DNA of 33,318 nt. Origin: an uncultured Alphaproteobacteria bacterium (GTDB taxonomy: Bacteria; Pseudomonadota; Alphaproteobacteria; UBA11222). The position numbers were made by a program, and so were the translations under genes. Shown here one piece after another: positions 32,269 through 33,318 of the stretch (position 1 is its first letter; the number at the start of each line of letters is the position of its first letter). The notes under the pieces are model-generated. The model had not been told where the DNA came from. It saw nothing but the letters and a program-made list of their open reading frames with translations, and did no database searches. The stretch spans positions 234,961-268,278 of the forward strand of contig CAMYID010000022.1 of assembly GCA_947258435.1 (NCBI GenBank). Reading direction: 5' to 3'.

Positions 32269-33318
32269 ATGCGGATTGCATTTTACGCGCCGATGAAACC
32301 GCCCGATCATGCGGTTCCGTCCGGGGATCGCCGGATGGGGCAATTGCTTGTCCGCGCGCTCGGGCGGGGTGGTCATGCCGTCGATCTTGCCTCGCATTTC
32401 CGCAGCTATGAGGGAACCGGCGATCCGGCGCGCCAGGCCGGTTTGCGTGCACGGGCGTTGGACGAAGCGCGCGCCCTGACGGCCCGTTATCGGACCCTGC
32501 CACCCACCGATCGCCCCGATCTCTGGTTTACCTATCATGTCTATTACAAGGCACCCGACTGGATCGGGCCCGAGGTCGCGCGCGCACTCGGCATTCCTTA
32601 TGTGATTGCCGAAGCATCCCATGCGGGCAAGCGTGATGTGCCGGCCTGGCGGCTTGGCCATCGCGGGGCGATGCTTGCGATCTGTTCTGCCGATCTCATC
32701 TTCTCGATGACGGCGGTCGACCGGGCGGGGATCGCATCCCTGCTGGCTGCCCGGCAGCAGCATTGCGATCTGCCGCCCTTTCTCGATACGGACGGGTTTG
32801 CAGCGCCCACCGCAGGCCCGCCGGATGCAGCGGCGCCGACCCGTCTGCTGACGGTTGCGATGATGCGTCAGGGTGCGAAGCTTGAAAGCTACCGGCGGCT
32901 GGCGGCTGCCCTTGCGCGGCTTGGGGGTCTTGACTGGCATCTCACGATTGTCGGCGATGGGCCGGCCCGCGAGCAGGTTGCGGCAGCCTTTGCTGAGTTT
33001 CCGGCCGGGCGGGTGCGATTCACCGGTGCCTTGCCCCCTGAACAGGTTGCGCAATGTTATGGCGCGGCCGACCTGTTCCTCTGGCCCGCTGCGGAAGAAG
33101 CCTATGGCATGGCGCTGCTTGAGGCGCAGGCCTGCGGTTTACCCGTCATTGCCGCCCGGGTACGCGGTGTGCCCGATGTGGTGCAGGATGGGCAGTGCGG
33201 TTTCCTGACCCCCGATGGGGATATCGCAGCCTTTGCCGATACCGCAGCTTTTCTGATCGCCGATTGCGCCGCGCGCCGGGAGATGGGGGCAGCCGCCCGC
33301 GCGCATGTGTGCAAGATG
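32269..33318 (+). CDS. Glycosyltransferase family 4 protein (partial at window end)
   Basis: 350 residues are visible and the frame is open at the right edge. The N-terminal half starts MRIAFYAPMKPPDHAVPSGD and includes DLWFTYHVYYKAPDWIGP and GIPYVIAEASHAGKR. The donor half has LLTVAMMRQGAKLESYRRLA, LTIVGDGPAREQV and VRFTGALPPEQVAQCY. The GT4 E-x7-E motif lies in AAEEAYGMALLEAQACGLPV, followed by VRGVPDVVQDGQCGFL. It follows the previous glycosyltransferase by 14 bp and is the third in a row, so the operon probably assembles one oligosaccharide. The retaining GT4 assignment is secure; donor and acceptor are unknown. Confidence 0.88.
   Translation, partial: MRIAFYAPMKPPDHAVPSGDRRMGQLLVRALGRGGHAVDLASHFRSYEGTGDPARQAGLRARALDEARALTARYRTLPPTDRPDLWFTYHVYYKAPDWIGPEVARALGIPYVIAEASHAGKRDVPAWRLGHRGAMLAICSADLIFSMTAVDRAGIASLLAARQQHCDLPPFLDTDGFAAPTAGPPDAAAPTRLLTVAMMRQGAKLESYRRLAAALARLGGLDWHLTIVGDGPAREQVAAAFAEFPAGRVRFTGALPPEQVAQCYGAADLFLWPAAEEAYGMALLEAQACGLPVIAARVRGVPDVVQDGQCGFLTPDGDIAAFADTAAFLIADCAARREMGAAARAHVCKM

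Overview
The window is GC-rich, tightly packed bacterial chromosome. Gene content points to an alphaproteobacterium: a fabG-acpP-fabF-mltG-yicC-gmk run, a MoxR/CoxE-type pair, a short flagellin behind a sigma-54 promoter, a COG4671-type glycosyltransferase and PfkB and AhpD-like genes. I cannot fix the order; something near Kordiimonadales or Rhodospirillales is a guess. I saw no tRNA, rRNA, insertion sequence, prophage or CRISPR array.

Layout. 1-4119: a partial response regulator (minus), a RibA whose N-terminal half looks like a decayed RibB domain, an acyl-CoA synthetase, and on the minus strand a purU remnant without a start codon and without its catalytic C-terminus. 4159-9963: an orphan HigA-type regulator, then fatty-acid synthesis (fabG, acpP, fabF), cell wall (mltG), RNA turnover (yicC) and nucleotide (gmk) genes. 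9992-11326: two tandem secreted Sel1-repeat paralogues on the minus strand. 11751-13294: a cysteine-less carboxymuconolactone-decarboxylase-like protein overlapping a PfkB sugar kinase. 13347-14408: a self-contained flagellin unit with upstream direct repeats, a sigma-54 promoter, a leader hairpin and a strong terminator. 14525-16752: MoxR ATPase plus VWA protein, ending in a strong terminator. 16860-19178: a tungstate-type ABC importer in the order B-C-A. 19444-24591: a serine hydrolase, yajQ (minus), a class III aminotransferase, a hairpin-rich intergenic stretch that may encode a small RNA, an unknown protein and xthA.

24637-33318 is the most unusual part. A minus-strand group (FemAB/GNAT-like protein, hotdog thioesterase, stand-alone cyclic-nucleotide-binding protein, 910-residue ABC exporter) diverges from three glycosyltransferase genes on the plus strand. 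The exporter's nucleotide-binding domain has changes in Walker A, Q-loop, signature and Walker B, and carries an insertion of about 340 residues with two further copies of the segment that follows the Q-loop. Together these genes may build and move a surface glycan or glycolipid under cyclic-nucleotide control. That is inference from gene content and layout, and this is the best candidate here for an undescribed system.
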